Assembly: GCA_965262785.1 (NCBI GenBank)
Contig: OZ253559.1
Coordinates: 1,426,001 to 1,490,000, forward strand
Reading direction: 5' to 3'
Length of the DNA stretch: 64,000 nt
From: G965218495 sp965262785
GTDB taxonomy: Bacteria; Bacteroidota; Rhodothermia; Rhodothermales; Bin80
Shown piece after piece: positions 16,573-25,470 of the stretch; the stretch's first letter is position 1; the number at the start of each line of letters is the position of its first letter. Made by a program: the position numbers and the translations under genes. The notes beneath the pieces are model-generated. The model was not told the origin of the DNA. It searched no databases and was given only the letters and a program-made list of their open reading frames with translations.

Positions 16573-18024
16573 TCAGGTGAGAATGTCTTGCACGACGTTC
16601 CCGTGCACGTCGGTCAGACGGTAACGGCGGCCTTGATGCCTGAAGGTAAGGCGCTCGTGATCTATGCCCAGAAGGTGCAAGACTGTGGCTTGAAAATCGT
16701 GGACATGCACCGGGTCGCGTGCAACATTGTAGCCGAGCTCATCAGTTTCCCCGTAAACAAAGCCCTTCTTGATGCCGCCACCGGCCATCCACAGCGTGAA
16801 GCAACGCGGATGGTGGTCTCGGCCAAAACCGGTTTCTGTCAGCTTGCCTTGTGAATACACCGTGCGGCCGAATTCGCCACCCCAGATAACGAGCGTATCA
16901 TCCAGCATCCCGCGTTGCTTAAGGTCAAGAATTAGCGCAGCCGAGGCTTGATCTGTCTCCTTGCACTGCCGCTGGATGGAGCCATGCAGCCCGCTGTGGT
17001 GGTCCCAGCCCTGGTGATAGAGCTGCACAAAACGCACGCCCTTTTCCGCGAGTCGGCGTGCCAACAGGCAATTCGCTGCAAAAGTACCCGGGCTGCGTGC
17101 GTCCTCGCCGTAGAGCGCGAATGTGGACTCGGGCTCTCCCGACAGATCCATGATGTCCGGAACGGAGGTCTGCATCCGAAATGCCATCTCGTATTGCGCG
17201 ATTTTGGCCTCTATCTCCGGATCCTGCAACGCGTCGTGCTGCATCTCCTGCAGCTTGCGCAGATATGCGATGTGGCGTGCTCTGTCATCGTTGTTCACGC
17301 CGGGGGGATTGGTAAGGTAGAGCACAGGGTCCTTGCCACTGCGGAACTGAACTCCCTGATGGCGTGATGGCAAAAACCCGTTATTCCATAGGCGCGAATA
17401 CAGCGGCTGCCCCATCTTATCTTTCGTTACCAAAACCACGAATGACGGCAGGTTCGCGTTCTCGCTCCCCAGGCCCCAGCTAAGCCAGGATCCCATGGAC
17501 GGGCGCCCGGGCTGCTGGGATCCACTCTGCAAAAATGTGATCGCCGGGTCGTGGTTGATGGCATCGGTATGCATGGAGCGGACGAAGCAGAGCTCGTCTA
17601 CAATCTGCGACGTGTACGGCAAGAGTTCGCTCATCCATGCGCCACTCTCACCGCGCTGTGCAAATCCGAATGGCGAACGCACCATAGGAAAGGATTTCTG
17701 CCCTGCCGTCATTCCGGTCAGGCGCTGCCTGCCGCGCACCGAAGCGGGTAGCTCCTGGCCATGAAACCGCGACAGAGAAGGTTTATAGTCGAAGAGATCC
17801 AACTGGCTTGGAGCGCCGCTCTGCAGGAGGTAAATGACGCGCCTGACCTTTGGCGAGAAGTGTGGCTGCCCAAGCACGCCGTGGTCCGGGTCATCGCCCA
17901 TGCCCGCGAAAGCGGACACGGGGTTTATGAGCGAAGCCAACGTCGCAGCGCCCAGGCCCAACGTAGTCCGTGTCAGAAAGTCTCTACGCGTATAGCGTTC
18001 GTCGTAGTTGCAGCATTCGTGCAT
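16573..18024 (-). CDS. DUF1501 domain protein with Tat signal
   Basis: A 483-residue protein. The N-terminus has the twin-arginine motif TRRDFLTRTTLGLGAATLASL, so export as a folded protein is expected. The body matches the DUF1501 (sulfatase-like alkaline phosphatase fold) family: VIYLLQSGAPSQLDLFDYKP, SMHTDAINHDPA, HHSGLHGSI and VIWGGEFGRT. These proteins are typically encoded beside PSD1/DUF1553 proteins, as here, where the gene starts 14 bp after its partner's stop. The pair is common in planctomycetes and other marine bacteria that degrade polymers, but the reaction is not established. It is the last gene of a four-gene minus-strand run. Confidence 0.9.
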   Translation of the reverse strand: MHECCNYDERYTRRDFLTRTTLGLGAATLASLINPVSAFAGMGDDPDHGVLGQPHFSPKVRRVIYLLQSGAPSQLDLFDYKPSLSRFHGQELPASVRGRQRLTGMTAGQKSFPMVRSPFGFAQRGESGAWMSELLPYTSQIVDELCFVRSMHTDAINHDPAITFLQSGSQQPGRPSMGSWLSWGLGSENANLPSFVVLVTKDKMGQPLYSRLWNNGFLPSRHQGVQFRSGKDPVLYLTNPPGVNNDDRARHIAYLRKLQEMQHDALQDPEIEAKIAQYEMAFRMQTSVPDIMDLSGEPESTFALYGEDARSPGTFAANCLLARRLAEKGVRFVQLYHQGWDHHSGLHGSIQRQCKETDQASAALILDLKQRGMLDDTLVIWGGEFGRTVYSQGKLTETGFGRDHHPRCFTLWMAGGGIKKGFVYGETDELGYNVARDPVHVHDFQATVLHLLGIDHERLTFRHQGRRYRLTDVHGNVVQDILT

Positions 18025-18038
18025 GGCACAAAAGCGTG

Positions 18039-21000
18039 TTACCGCTTGGTATAGGCCTCGTCGTGGTTTAGCATGACGCCGGCCACCATGGCCAGCGCAG
18101 CGGTCTTTACGGGCTCCAAACTTGCGTCGGCTACGTACTCGCCTACAGAGAAGAGTGAGTCAACCTCTGCCAATGCTGATTCGTACCGTATCGCCTCTTC
18201 TTCATACAGGTCAACAAGCACCGACACCTCCTCTTTCGTAGGATGGCGTCCCGTGGATAGACGAAATCCCAACGTAATCTGCTGCTCAAGGTCGGATTCA
18301 GCCTCCTTCTGCATGCGCTCTGCAAGTACGCGCGAGGCTTCAACGTAGGTGGGGTCGTTAAGCAGGACGAGGGCCTGCGTGGGCGTGTTCGTATTCTGGC
18401 GCCGGACAAAACAGGTTGTGCGGTCGGGCGCGTCAAACACCGTCATTGAGGGCGGTGGAGATGTGCGACGTATAAAGGTATAGAGGCTACGGCGATAGAG
18501 GCTGTCGCCGCTGTCCTGCTTGTAGTGGAGCAGCGCGGCCGAAAAGTTACCTTTTTCGATCCAGAGGCCGGGTGGCTGGTAGGGCTTTACGCTGGGGCCT
18601 CCGACCTTTTGGGTGAGGAGGCCACTGGCTGCCAGTGCGTTGTCACGAATCATCTCAGCCGGTAGCCGGTGACGAGGCCCACGGGCCAAGAGCATGTTGG
18701 TGCCATCACGTGCCATAAGTTCCGGACTTGCGACACTGGTCTGCCTGTAGGTAGACGACAGCACCAGGCGTTTCGTAAGCTCTTTAAGGTCCCAGTTCGA
18801 CTCCACAAAGCTTGTCGCCAGGTAGTCCAGTAGCGCAGGATGTGATGGCAAACTTCCTTGGTTACCGAAGTCTTGGGGCGTACTGACCAGCCCTTGGCCA
18901 AAGAGCATCATCCAGTAGCGGTTGACCGCCACGCGTGCGGTCAGCGGGTGGTCAGGCGCAAATAGCCACTGCGCCAGGCCAAGCCGATTCTTTGGCAGAT
19001 TTTCCGGAAACTCTCCGAAGGCGGCTGGAACGCCTGGTGCTACGGGTTCACGTCTCTGGTCATAAAGACCTCGCTCCAAGACGTAGGTTTCCCGGGCATC
19101 CTCCATCTCCTCCATCACCATCACCTCCATAATCTCTTCCGCCACGGACTGCTCTGCTTCTCGCGCAGACCGCAATGTGCTCAGCAGCTTGCGATACTCT
19201 GCGTCATGGTGGTGCAGGTAAGTATCAAGTCCCTGATCGCTGGGAGGATCTACACCGGCCAGCAGCGCCAACTCTTCCGGCACGAGCGCCCGGTCGTACA
19301 AGCGCACATCGTCCATGCTCCCCCGGTAAATGCCGTCATTGCCGCCGAAGGCGCGGTAGCTGCGAGCCACGCGCAATGCCAAGTCGGTGGGCTTGTAGTT
19401 GTGATCAACAGGGTGGATGCTTTTGTACAGGTGATCAAACTCGATGGAGACAGGCTGTTCGTGTCCTCCAACATAGAGGCGCACCCCGGCTGCGCGACTT
19501 GACCCATCATAGACTACCGCCACGTGTGTCCACGTGTTCTGTCCTAACGTCGTCTCTGTTCGTACGTGGAGGTAATTGTGCGGCTTGGCATGGATCAGGC
19601 GTACGGACAAATGGCTCAGGCTGTCGACAAACAGCTCCCAGCCCCGCCAGTATGTGTTCTTGTGGAAGGCGTTGCCCATAATCTTGGTGTAATCGCCATC
19701 CTGCTCCATATGCAGCCAAACGCTGGCCGTGAACGCGTCCGTGCGTTCAAACAGACCTGCTTTTTTCAATTCGAGGTAGTCATAGTCGTCATCAAACCGA
19801 ACTGCCTTGCGGTGCGGGCCGTCAATTAGCTCCAATTCACCGCGCACGACTCCGTCTTCTCCTACCATGTTGGGAGTCTTGTCCTCGGCCACCATGTCAA
19901 GCGGATAATGCGCTACCAGCCCTTCGGCAAGGAAGTCCTCGGGTAACGCTGCACCTTGATACGTCCTCGAATTGAATACTTCCTGCCGCCGCGCCGCGAT
20001 ACGTGCTTCAAGGCTCGCGACGTCAGCCCTTGCCGAACGCAATGCTTCCTGCTGGTCATCCGAAGGCATCATAACCATGGGGCCGGCGTTGCCGTCGTCC
20101 CCCGTCATGCCGAGCTCGTTGACATTGTTGAAAAACGCAAACAGCTGGAAGTACTCTTTCTGCGAAATAGGGTCAAACTTGTGATCGTGGCACCGCGCAC
20201 ACTCCATGGTCATGCCCAGGAAGGCACGCGCGGTGGTGTTGGTGCGGTCCACGACATATTCCACACGGTACTCTTCATCAATTACGCCGCCTTCTGCCGT
20301 CATGGGGTGGTTGCGATGGAAACCAGTGGCCAACTTTTGCTCCAGCGTAGCGTTCGGCAGTAGGTCGCCTGCGAGCTGCCACGTGACAAAATCGTCATAA
20401 GGCATGTTCTCGTTGAAGGCGGTGATGATCCAGTTCCGCCATGGCCACATCGTGCGAATCCCATCAGCATGATAACCGTGGCTGTCCGCATAGCGTGCAA
20501 CGTCCATCCATTCGGTGGCCATGCGCTCGCCGTAGCTTTCGGACGCCAGGAGGCGATCTACGATGTTTTCAAATGCATTCGAGCTTGAGTCCGCCAGGAA
20601 TGCATCCATCTCGTCGATTGTGGGAGGCAGTCCCGTCAGGTCGAAGGTTACCCGTCTGAGGAGGCGCTCTTTGTCGGCCTCCCGGCTGGGACGCAGGCCT
20701 TCACGCTCAAGTCGTGCCAGGATGAATCGATCTGCGTCATCTATGGGCCAGTCTTGATCGATGACTGACGGCACCGGTGGCTTCCTCGGCGGAGTGAATG
20801 CCCAGTGAGGCGACCATTCGGCACCTTGGTCAATCCACCGGGCTATAAGCGCTTTCTCATATTCGGTAAGGTGCAGGTTGGATTCCGGCGGCGGCATCAT
20901 GAATGCCGGATCACTGGAAGCAATCCGGTGCATGACTTTGCTGCGCCTCAGGCGTCCTGGCACGATGGCACGGCCGCCCGAAGTCAGCTTGGTATGCAGC

Positions 21001-21215
21001 GCGCCCTCTTCGGTGTGCAACCGCAGCTCGGCTTGGCGCGCGTTGTCATCCGGGCCGTGACAGGCATAGCACCGGTCCGAAAGAAGCGGCTTGATGTGAA
21101 AGTTGAAATCTACGCTCTCGGGCAGCTGCGCCAGGCTGTCCGGGTCCGAAGAAACGCGCGACGTACATCCCCACAGGAGGAGGGGCACGATAGCAAGGAC
21201 TGCTCGGCTTCTCAT
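18039..21215 (-). CDS. PSD1/planctomycete cytochrome C domain lipoprotein (PSCyt1-DUF1549-LamG-DUF1553)
   Basis: A 1058-residue exported protein. The signal peptide ends in LLLWGC, a probable lipobox (C17). A single haem-binding motif CYACH (C49, C52, H53) forms the PSCyt1 domain. DUF1549 follows (TFDLTGLPPTIDEMDAFLAD and WMDVARYADSHGYHADG). A LamG/concanavalin-like insert lies at about 430-640 (GLVAHYPLD... VARSYRAFGGNDGIYRGSMDDVRLYD). DUF1553 is C-terminal (NRYWMMLFGQGLV, ATSFVESNWDLKEL, TPTQALVLLNDPTYVEASR). The probable role is periplasmic redox or polymer processing with the downstream DUF1501 protein; this is inferred from family context only. Confidence 0.92.
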   Translation of the reverse strand: MRSRAVLAIVPLLLWGCTSRVSSDPDSLAQLPESVDFNFHIKPLLSDRCYACHGPDDNARQAELRLHTEEGALHTKLTSGGRAIVPGRLRRSKVMHRIASSDPAFMMPPPESNLHLTEYEKALIARWIDQGAEWSPHWAFTPPRKPPVPSVIDQDWPIDDADRFILARLEREGLRPSREADKERLLRRVTFDLTGLPPTIDEMDAFLADSSSNAFENIVDRLLASESYGERMATEWMDVARYADSHGYHADGIRTMWPWRNWIITAFNENMPYDDFVTWQLAGDLLPNATLEQKLATGFHRNHPMTAEGGVIDEEYRVEYVVDRTNTTARAFLGMTMECARCHDHKFDPISQKEYFQLFAFFNNVNELGMTGDDGNAGPMVMMPSDDQQEALRSARADVASLEARIAARRQEVFNSRTYQGAALPEDFLAEGLVAHYPLDMVAEDKTPNMVGEDGVVRGELELIDGPHRKAVRFDDDYDYLELKKAGLFERTDAFTASVWLHMEQDGDYTKIMGNAFHKNTYWRGWELFVDSLSHLSVRLIHAKPHNYLHVRTETTLGQNTWTHVAVVYDGSSRAAGVRLYVGGHEQPVSIEFDHLYKSIHPVDHNYKPTDLALRVARSYRAFGGNDGIYRGSMDDVRLYDRALVPEELALLAGVDPPSDQGLDTYLHHHDAEYRKLLSTLRSAREAEQSVAEEIMEVMVMEEMEDARETYVLERGLYDQRREPVAPGVPAAFGEFPENLPKNRLGLAQWLFAPDHPLTARVAVNRYWMMLFGQGLVSTPQDFGNQGSLPSHPALLDYLATSFVESNWDLKELTKRLVLSSTYRQTSVASPELMARDGTNMLLARGPRHRLPAEMIRDNALAASGLLTQKVGGPSVKPYQPPGLWIEKGNFSAALLHYKQDSGDSLYRRSLYTFIRRTSPPPSMTVFDAPDRTTCFVRRQNTNTPTQALVLLNDPTYVEASRVLAERMQKEAESDLEQQITLGFRLSTGRHPTKEEVSVLVDLYEEEAIRYESALAEVDSLFSVGEYVADASLEPVKTAALAMVAGVMLNHDEAYTKR

Positions 21216-21304
21216 GAATAGCTAGCAAACAACCGAGTAAAGATACAGGGGAGCGTCATCAGTGCAAAGGCAACCGACGTGCGAGTGCTTCCGGACTGCG
21301 CGTG

Positions 21305-22426
21305 CTACTGCAGCTCATCCAGAGCAATGCGCCGAAAGGCGATGCCCTGGTATGCGTTCCCCTGGTCCGGCCCGGCTTCGTAAAGTAGACCAACATAGTC
21401 GTCAGGTAGTCGGACCAAGTCGGAGTACGCAGCCATGGGGCCGTAGACCAACAGCTTTTTGGGCCATGTCTGTCCGCCATCAAAGCTGGCGCGCACCGTC
21501 ATATTTTCGCGCCGCTGCCTACTGGCCGGGTTGGAAAAGAGCAAGATACTTTGCCCCTCGTCAGCGAACTGGTAGCGCTGCAGGCTGGCCTGGCATATGG
21601 GCTCGACGAGTGTAGAATCAGACTGCAGATCGCTCCAAGTCATGCCGCCATCATAGCTCCTGGATATTTTCCGGTGCCGCTCTCCCTGGGCGTAGTTGCG
21701 CATGTTGAGCAGCAGGCCGCCATCTTCGAGCTCAGCTACCTCCGATTCATTGACAAAATGCTGCGGCGTCGACCCGCCCATCTGCCACGATTGGCCGTGG
21801 TCATCGGAATAAATCACGTGGGAATAGTAGTGCTTCGTATCAGCCTCAATATGATCGCACGCCACCATGAGTCGCCCTGCGAATTCTCCTTGCTGAACCT
21901 GAATGCCGGATCCCGGGCCCGTGGCATACCAGGTCCAGGATGGATCCTTAACGCTGCCGGTGATCTCTTTGGGCTCCGCCCAGGTGCGCCCGCTGTCCAT
22001 CGATGAAAGCAAATAGACCCGGCGCGTGTCGGTCGAGGTCTGACTGATGATGTCGGGTTCGCGGTCCGTGCCCAAGTTCCAGGTGGCAAGCAATAACAGC
22101 GCCCCAGTAGTGGCGTCAACCACGGGGGCGGGATTACCGGCGGTGTTCTTTTCCTGGTCCCAGATGAGTTGCAGCGAGCTCCAGGTCTCTCCGTTGTCGG
22201 TCGAGCGCTTCATCACCAGATCCACGTCACCGGTATCGGAGCAGCTGTCTTTGCGGCCTTCGGCAAATGCCAGGACAGATCCGTCTGGAGCGGTGATCAC
22301 GGCAGGTATGCGGAAGCAGGCATAGCCATCGTCGCCCTTCTGAAAGATGTAGTTAGGCACCTGGGCTGCGCTGGTAGCGACAACCTGCAGCGCAACGGCG
22401 AGGCAGAGGGCTTTGGTCACAGGCAC
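21305..22426 (-). CDS. Exo-alpha-sialidase (BNR-repeat, GH33-like)
   Basis: A 373-residue secreted protein with signal peptide MPVTKALCLAVALQVVATSAAQ. The catalytic-arginine motif FRIP sits near residue 38. At least five Asp-boxes are readable: STDNGETWS, SMDSGRTWA, SDDHGQSWQ, SYDGGMTWS and SFDGGQTWP. The segment LAFAEGRKDSCSDTGDVDLV follows the FRIP region as in bacterial sialidases. It would release terminal sialic or related nonulosonic acids from glycans. It lies between the MBL-fold hydrolase (16 bp upstream) and PSD1 genes on the same strand. A related six-bladed hydrolase with another substrate is possible. Confidence 0.88.
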   Translation of the reverse strand: MPVTKALCLAVALQVVATSAAQVPNYIFQKGDDGYACFRIPAVITAPDGSVLAFAEGRKDSCSDTGDVDLVMKRSTDNGETWSSLQLIWDQEKNTAGNPAPVVDATTGALLLLATWNLGTDREPDIISQTSTDTRRVYLLSSMDSGRTWAEPKEITGSVKDPSWTWYATGPGSGIQVQQGEFAGRLMVACDHIEADTKHYYSHVIYSDDHGQSWQMGGSTPQHFVNESEVAELEDGGLLLNMRNYAQGERHRKISRSYDGGMTWSDLQSDSTLVEPICQASLQRYQFADEGQSILLFSNPASRQRRENMTVRASFDGGQTWPKKLLVYGPMAAYSDLVRLPDDYVGLLYEAGPDQGNAYQGIAFRRIALDELQ

Positions 22427-22442
22427 TTAGCTCTTCGGGGGA

Positions 22443-23387
22443 TTATTGATTCCGCTCCCGCAACACTACGCTTACGGTAGCGCGGATGCGCCGCGGGTCA
22501 TGATAGTCGCTGAACATGGCAGCCACCTCCTCCTGAACCGCTCCCATGATCTCCTCCCGAGTAGCCCCGTCGGCCGCCAGGGCCAAGGTTTTCTCTTTGA
22601 CAGCCAGAAAGTACCTGCGGTAATTGTCAATCATCTCAATACCACCGATGGGGTAGTGGCAGGGTAGAATCAACTTGGGGCTCAGTGCCTCCAGCTGGTC
22701 CAGTCGTTCAAGCCAGCGGTCGATGCTCGAGGTGGGGCTAATGGGATTTGGGAATTCGTTCATCACCACGTCGCCCGTAAATAGCACGCTGTCTTCGGAA
22801 ACTAGAAACGCAAGGTCCCCACGCGTGTGGGCCGGGCCCACCTCGACTAGGCGGACGTGGACACCACCTAAGTCCAGCGTGTACTCGCCGTCAAAAACGA
22901 TGTCCGATGGGCGGATATACGCGCCCTCGAGGAGCTCGGCGGTTCGCGCAGAAAACGTCGCGAACCGTTTAGCGAGCCCCATGCCAAACTCGTTGATATC
23001 CATCTCCTGCGAGGCGGACCGGATCACGGAAGCATCCTCGGGGAAGGCCATCGCACCCAGATCGTGCTCCGGGTGCGTATGCGTTGCGGCCACGTACAGC
23101 TTCTTGCCTTTGGAGACGGCCTGTGCCTGTTCAAGTACCGTGGTGCCATTTTCCAGCCCTAGTCCGGAGTCGATGACTAACGTGGCATCGGTGCCCACCA
23201 CAAAGCCGACGTTTGGGACCAGGGGTCGGCTTTCGTCGGGTATCATATAGACGTGTTCGGAGACCCGTATGGTGGTGTCAGCGCGGATCGTGGGATCCAT
23301 CCCTTGCCCAAATAGAGAAAGGGGGCCAGCGGCGAGGACCAGGCACCCTAGGCCGCGCGAGAATGACTTTGTCTGGATCATCATCAA
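22443..23387 (-). CDS. Secreted MBL-fold metallo-hydrolase
   Basis: A 314-residue protein with a signal peptide (CLVLAAGPLSLFGQG). The metallo-beta-lactamase zinc motif THTHPEHD has H103, H105, H108 and D109. Later ligands are seen in GPAHTRGDLAFLV and LPCHYPIGG. The substrate is unknown; the family includes hydrolases of esters, lactams and nucleotides. It is the first gene of the minus-strand run leading to the sialidase, PSD1 and DUF1501 genes, and it starts 78 bp from the divergent SGNH hydrolase gene, so a shared promoter region is likely between 23388 and 23465. The first of three Met codons is shown as the start; any could be used. Confidence 0.88.
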   Translation of the reverse strand: MMMIQTKSFSRGLGCLVLAAGPLSLFGQGMDPTIRADTTIRVSEHVYMIPDESRPLVPNVGFVVGTDATLVIDSGLGLENGTTVLEQAQAVSKGKKLYVAATHTHPEHDLGAMAFPEDASVIRSASQEMDINEFGMGLAKRFATFSARTAELLEGAYIRPSDIVFDGEYTLDLGGVHVRLVEVGPAHTRGDLAFLVSEDSVLFTGDVVMNEFPNPISPTSSIDRWLERLDQLEALSPKLILPCHYPIGGIEMIDNYRRYFLAVKEKTLALAADGATREEIMGAVQEEVAAMFSDYHDPRRIRATVSVVLRERNQ

Positions 23388-23465
23388 AATTGACTGTTAT
23401 GCGGTTGCGTTACACGCCTCTGCTGTGGTAACCTTGGGTTCTTCCAATCATACGACAAGGATTCC

Positions 23466-24170
23466 ATGTCCGCAAAGACTTTTGGCCTTCTGGCTGCCGG
23501 GCTCGTGTTGATCGGTGGCTGTGCACGGCCTGAGGCCCCCAAGGAGTCGGTACTGCGCGTCGTCTTTTTCGGGGACTCTATCACCGAGGCCGGCGTGCAG
23601 CCGGGCGGGTACGTCTCGCTGGTTGAGGGTTCGTTGATGGAGACACATGCGGACGGAGCCGTAGAGGTAATTGGAGCAGGCATCAGCGGCCACAAGGTGC
23701 CGGACTTGCAGGCGCGTGTAGCCCGTGATGTGCTTGAGCACAGCCCAACGCATGTAGTGATCTACATCGGGATTAACGACGTTTGGCACCATTTCTCGTT
23801 TGACAACGTGACCGGCACAGAGCCTGATGTATTCAGGACAGGGTTGACGGACTTGGTTCAGACGATACAGGACCAGGGTGCACAGGTCCTGCTGTGCACA
23901 CCGAGTGTGATTGGGGAGGATCCAAGCAGCGAAGCGCCAGTCAACCAGCGTCTCATGGATTATGCAGAAATCAGTCGCGATGTGGCCGGCGCAACGGGGG
24001 CTACGCTCTGTGACCTGCGCGCAGCATTCGAGACACACTTGGCCGAGCATAACACCGGCAAGGCGTACCAAGGTATTCTAACTACGGATGGAGTGCACCT
24101 GAACGAGGCGGGTAACCGCTTTGTAGCGGACTTCATGCTGGAGCACCTCCAGGAGGCCCTTGCGCAGTAG
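23466..24170 (+). CDS. SGNH/GDSL-type esterase lipoprotein
   Basis: A 234-residue lipoprotein. The signal peptide ends in the lipobox LIGGC (C19). Block I is GDSITEAG with nucleophile S38, block III is GINDVWH, and block V is DGVHLNEAGN with the catalytic Asp and His. Such enzymes deacylate sugars or act as lipases. It is divergent from the MBL-fold/sialidase operon, which suggests it may remove acyl groups from the same glycan material. The 3' end is followed by ~400 bp of empty sequence and a group II intron-like RNA. Confidence 0.9.
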   Translation: MSAKTFGLLAAGLVLIGGCARPEAPKESVLRVVFFGDSITEAGVQPGGYVSLVEGSLMETHADGAVEVIGAGISGHKVPDLQARVARDVLEHSPTHVVIYIGINDVWHHFSFDNVTGTEPDVFRTGLTDLVQTIQDQGAQVLLCTPSVIGEDPSSEAPVNQRLMDYAEISRDVAGATGATLCDLRAAFETHLAEHNTGKAYQGILTTDGVHLNEAGNRFVADFMLEHLQEALAQ

Positions 24171-24577
24171 TCTGCGCGAATTGGAGCGTCCCGGATCAAG
24201 GCGTGCCCGTGCGGCCCGGCTGATTGTGTTGTGCGACGTCACATCTGACTAGCTGAAGGTCAGTAGTAGTGAGGGGCGCCGCTCACGTTACCACGTGCCA
24301 TTCGAGCCGGCAGCAGGCCTATGGATAGCCACAGATTGCGAGCCGTCGCCGCTGTTCGGATTCGCGACGGCAACAATGCTGACAACGATTCCGTGGGTGC
24401 CGTTGACTTGCGCAGAAGGTTAGCTACTCCACATGCCGGCGTGCGCACTTTCAGTGCACGCACCCCTGAACAACCTGGTCCTGAACCCCGCCGCACGCAC
24501 GCTGCCTCAGACGAAGTTCGACGCTTCTATTAACCCGACTTCGCCGTGCGCCGTGAAAAGGCGCTTTCCTGTGGCGG
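24171..24577. other. Intergenic region before the intron-like RNA
   Basis: About 400 bp without a recognisable gene. Near the right edge there is a hairpin GCGCC/GGCGC (24548-24564) followed by TTT, which resembles a weak factor-independent terminator. It lies just before the proposed intron start. Confidence 0.45.
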
Positions 24578-25288
24578 GTGCGAATCCCGCCCAACATCTG
24601 TCGCTCCAGTTGGTAGCGGCTACAGCGTATTATGGAGGTAACAACATAGTATGAAGCACTGTGGTTAACGGGCTACGTGAGTAGCTTAGCGACCATGCGG
24701 GCCGGAACGTGAGTGAACGCTGAGCAGGCCCCGAAACGGGTGATGCGAGTGTCGACCTTCCGGTGATATGGGGAAGACCGCTGCGGCTCGGGAAGCGAGC
24801 GACAAAGGCACCGAGACCGACTCGCCGGGGTATTGGCGCTGGCACGCATGGAAGATCAGGAGAGTTGCAACACGGGAAGCCCTATTGGTGGTGTGGCACG
24901 CACCAACTGGAAGCTCTTTGAGCCAGGCCAGGCTGATAGGGTGGCGGAGTGGCCCGTATTACTGAAGACGCGGGGTAATGCCCGTCGAGGGAAGGGGCCG
25001 CAGGTGCGGAGCGGTGTTCAAAGGGTGAAAGGCCCCGGAAATAATGGCATAGCCTACCATCCGATCAGGGTCGGTGAATCCAGCGACACCACATGCGTAA
25101 GTGAAGGACCCGTAGGCCAGTCGCATTCTATGCGATGCTGGCGTACGGGGTTGTCAGGGCGTAAACAGGCCTGTCAACGCGTTATCCGCGGTATAGGGTG
25201 GCTGTAAGGAGCGTGTCGCTCCTTGCGTAGTGGAAGTCCTATGCGGCAGGAGAAGCGGTCCGAGTGCGAGTGGCATGATCCGCCTGGA

Positions 25289-25321
25289 GAGCCGGGTACG
25301 GGAAAACCGTACGCCCGGTTC
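25289..25321 (+). ncRNA. Group II intron domain V hairpin
   Basis: A 33-nt hairpin containing the AGC catalytic-triad position (GAGCC start), an 8-bp lower stem, a 2-nt bulge on the 3' side and a 5-bp upper stem with a purine-rich loop. It closely follows the conserved domain V pattern. Confidence 0.75.
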
Positions 25322-25324
25322 GGT

Positions 25325-25430
25325 GGGCGGCGGGAGGAAACACGGTGATGGAAGCCGGACTGAGGCCCGGAGCGAAAGCGACGGAATGGCCACCGGATCC
25401 TAAGGCAGGTGCGCCTCCCGCCGACCCTAC
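25325..25430 (+). ncRNA. Enlarged group II intron domain VI with branch-point A
   Basis: GGGCGGCGGGAGG (25325-25337) pairs perfectly with 25414-25427 once A25424 is left unpaired. This gives the expected bulged adenosine seven nucleotides before the 3' splice site at 25430. Between the two strands are 76 nt with further hairpins, far more than the usual short loop. Confidence 0.65.
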
Positions 25431-25470
25431 ATTTTGGGAACCAACCGTGGCCGAAGGGGGGCTAAACCAG

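Larger units (their letters stand above)
24578..25430 (+). ncRNA. Group II intron without reverse-transcriptase gene
   Basis: The 3' end carries a domain V-like hairpin (25289-25321): GAGCCGGG pairs with CCCGGTTC, a 2-nt CG bulge follows, then TACGG/CCGTA and a GAAAA loop. Domain VI follows with a single bulged A at 25424, seven nucleotides from the proposed 3' end ...ACCCTAC. The proposed 5' end GTGCG at 24578 fits the GTGYG consensus but is the weakest part of the call. No reverse-transcriptase/maturase frame exists inside the 853 bp, so it would need help in trans or be a relic. The 3' exon is only 40 bp before an IS1634-type element. Confidence 0.6.

Noticed and set aside
24495..24596. 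A tRNA-like T-arm (GGCGGGTGCGAATCCCGCCC) suggesting a tRNA gene here
   Set aside because: No matching acceptor, D or anticodon arms are found upstream; the same bases fit the start of the intron-like RNA.
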